From NCBI GenBank assembly GCA_030913385.1, contig CP133159.1, forward strand, positions 2,130,584 through 2,194,583: a DNA stretch of 64,000 nt, written 5' to 3'. A program made the translations under genes and the position numbers. Numbering within the stretch: the first letter of the stretch is position 1; every line of letters begins with the position of its first letter. Below the pieces are notes generated by a model. That model was given only the letters and a program-made list of their open reading frames with translations. It was not told the DNA's origin and made no database searches. Below are positions 62,041-64,000 of this stretch, one piece after another. This DNA comes from Cytophagaceae bacterium ABcell3. GTDB taxonomy: Bacteria; Bacteroidota; Bacteroidia; Cytophagales; Cytophagaceae.

Positions 62041-64000
62041 CGCAATGACGTTGGGGTAATGGGGTAATGTAAATGAATAGTGGGGCGGCATTTTTAAAAA
62101 TCCGGCACCCCACAAGCCGCAATATGCCCACGCCAGCCATAGAGTCCCCGCCCGCCCTTAGTAGCTACCGGTCTGCTGATTATGAAGTTGTTTTTTTGGT
62201 CTACTTTTTGGCTCTTACCAGTTTGGAGGTTACCGCTGGCTTTGGGTGCTAGTTTTTTTAATAGATTGTAAAAACATCTTTTCCCTTTAATCCTGTCTAT
62301 CCTTTCATCCTGAAAATCCCGGTTCAGACAGTATATTACTAGACCTGACGGTGAGATTGCTTCGTCGTTCCTCCTCGCAATGACGTTGGGGTAAAAGGTC
62401 TAAAACAAACAATATAGTTCATGCCGATAAAAAATCGGCACTACATTCAAATCTTTACACCATCAAAGCAAATGCCAGCGTCTGACAGATCCTTCTTGCC
62501 TCCATACGCCGTCAGGTCTTTGGACGCTGACGGGTAAGCCCACCCGCCCTTAGTAGCTACCGGACTGCTGATTATTGTGTTAATCTATTTGTCTACTTTT
62601 CGGCCCTTGCCAGTTTGGAGGTTATTACAAGCTTCGGGTGTTAGTTTTTTTGATAGATTGTAAAAACATCTTCCCTTTAATCCTGTCTATCCTTTCATCC
62701 TGAAAATCCCGGTTCAGACAGTTGTTTTAAACGCTAAAAATAAACAATATAGCTGTCTCCCCGCACCTGTTGCGGGGTCTGTTGGGGTAAGGTAGGATGT
62801 GACTTTCCAAATATTAAACTATGTCAATAAGCTGTGTTGGTTGATTGTTTGCGGGAGCGTATTAAATACCCAAGTTGATTACTACCTGTCAGCGTCCTTT
62901 GGTCCTGACAGCGTAAGTGTTAAACAACCTGACGATGAGATTGCTTCGTCGTTCCTCCTCGCAATGACGTTGGGGTAAAAGGTCTAAAACAAACAATATA
63001 GTTCATGCCGATAAAAAATCGGCACTACATTCAAATCTTTACACCATCAAAGCAAATGCCAGCGTCTGACAGATCCTTCTTGCCTCCATACGCCGTCAGG
63101 TCTTTGGACGCTGACGGGTAAGCCCACCCGCCCTTAGTAGCTACCGGACTGCTGATTATTGTGTTAATCTATTTGTCTACTTTTCGGCCCTTGCCAGTTT
63201 GGAGGTTATTACAAGCTTCGGGTGTTAGTTTTTTTGATAGATTGTAAAAACATCTTCCCTTTAATCCTGTCTATCCTTTAATCCTGAAAATCCCGGTTCA
63301 GACAGTTGTTTTAAACGCTAAAAATAAACAATATAGCTGTCTCCCCGCACCTGTTGCGGGGTCTGTTTGGGTTAAGGACTTGTGGTTGTTTAATTGATCA
63401 GTAACGATACCAATTATGAGTGAAGGTTTTAATTAGCAGAAAAACCAGAATGTAACCGTCATTGCGAGGCACGAGGTAATAGTGGGTAAAGTTCTTTGGG
63501 TTGAATTTTAAGTCTTTAAGTTTCTTATGAAAAAATGCCGCGGCAATCTGTTTGCGGTAAGCTGTGCTGGTTGATTCTTTGTGGGGAATAGTACTAGACC
63601 TGACGATTATAGCATTATCAAATTATTAAGGTGATCACCTTGTTAATAAACCTAATGAGCTAATGTTACCTAAAGCTCATTCTCCATTTTTTCTTACCTT
63701 TTTTGCTTGTCCAAAAAAGGTAACCAAAAAAGGACACTATGGCTGAAAGGCATATTGCCACGCACTAAACGCACAACCTTTTCTTGACAGTGTAAGTGTT
63801 TAATACTAAACCTGACGATGAGATTGCTTCGTCGTTTCCTCCTCGCAATGACGTTGGGGTAATGGGGTAATGTAAATGAATAGTGGGGCGGCATTTTTAA
63901 AAATCCGGCACCCCACAAGCCGCAATATGCCCACGCCAGCCATAGAATCCCCACCCGCCCTTAGTAGCTACCGGACTGCTGATTATTGTGTTAATCTATT
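62041..64000. repeat. A/B repeat array with a 584-bp tandem duplication
   Basis: It begins with the B/A segment continuing across the IS110 insertion. The block beginning near 62391 recurs at 62975 (offset 584); each copy includes a GCCGATAAAAAATCGGC mini-hairpin, a CCGTCAG...CTGACGG pair and the CCCCGCA/TGCGGGG hairpin. A B left half starts at 63457 and is cut at GACCTGACGATTA before the A copy with its hairpin at 63694-63723. That A copy carries the intact version of the IS110 target site at about 63832-63851. No credible gene; the array runs off the window end. Confidence 0.9.

Overview
The window looks like a chromosomal segment of a member of the Bacteroidota, probably a marine or soil Cytophagia-type bacterium; species and genus cannot be read from the sequence. 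The signs are promoters of the TTG-N18/20-TAnnTTTG type, genes without strong Shine-Dalgarno sites, a tmRNA with the tag GEENYALAA, a monomeric NADP isocitrate dehydrogenase, PorT-like and RemB/Wzi-like outer-membrane barrels, and a Wza/Wzc/Wzx/Wzy polysaccharide locus.

Layout. 1-2283 is repeat DNA with a 1066-bp tandem duplication. 2337-4562 is icd (minus strand). 4866-15240 is a very large array of two interleaved repeat families, called A and B here, with an IS3-family element at 8353-9715. 15453-22201 holds ssrA (tmRNA) with its promoter and terminator, dnaX (divergent, with an A11 slippage site that separates gamma from tau), an M28 peptidase and an M16 peptidase. 22230-24420 is repeat DNA with a 575-bp tandem duplication. 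24489-29747 holds a zeta-toxin-like module, an LRR protein and a lipoprotein/outer-membrane-protein pair. 29843-31000 is a 290-bp tandem repeat, followed by two small membrane-protein paralogues.

33311-53375 is a polysaccharide (capsule/EPS) locus: export lipoprotein, tyrosine kinase/chain-length regulator, flippase, polymerase, eight glycosyltransferases, two pyruvyltransferase-family proteins, a sulfotransferase, an SGNH protein and a WcaF-like acetyltransferase. I infer a branched, acidic, decorated Wzy-type polymer. The locus is essentially free of repeats from about 33130 to 51290. The flanking repeat arrays resume at 51290-51850 and 53380-57730, with a GIY-YIG nuclease gene embedded at 54066. 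A RemB/Wzi-like barrel and a second barrel follow. An IS110-family element at 60460-62040 sits inside a B repeat; the rest, to 64000, is repeat DNA.

The most notable items are: (i) the IS110 element, whose junctions are fixed to within the shared core dinucleotide by an uninterrupted paralogous copy and whose 5' non-coding end carries two 7-nt matches to target and donor, as expected of a bridge RNA; (ii) the dnaX A11 slippage site; (iii) the A/B repeat system, with a defined B unit of about 183 bp and an A hairpin present 20 times, including two copies with a perfect 18-bp stem; and (iv) the GIY-YIG gene inside the B array.
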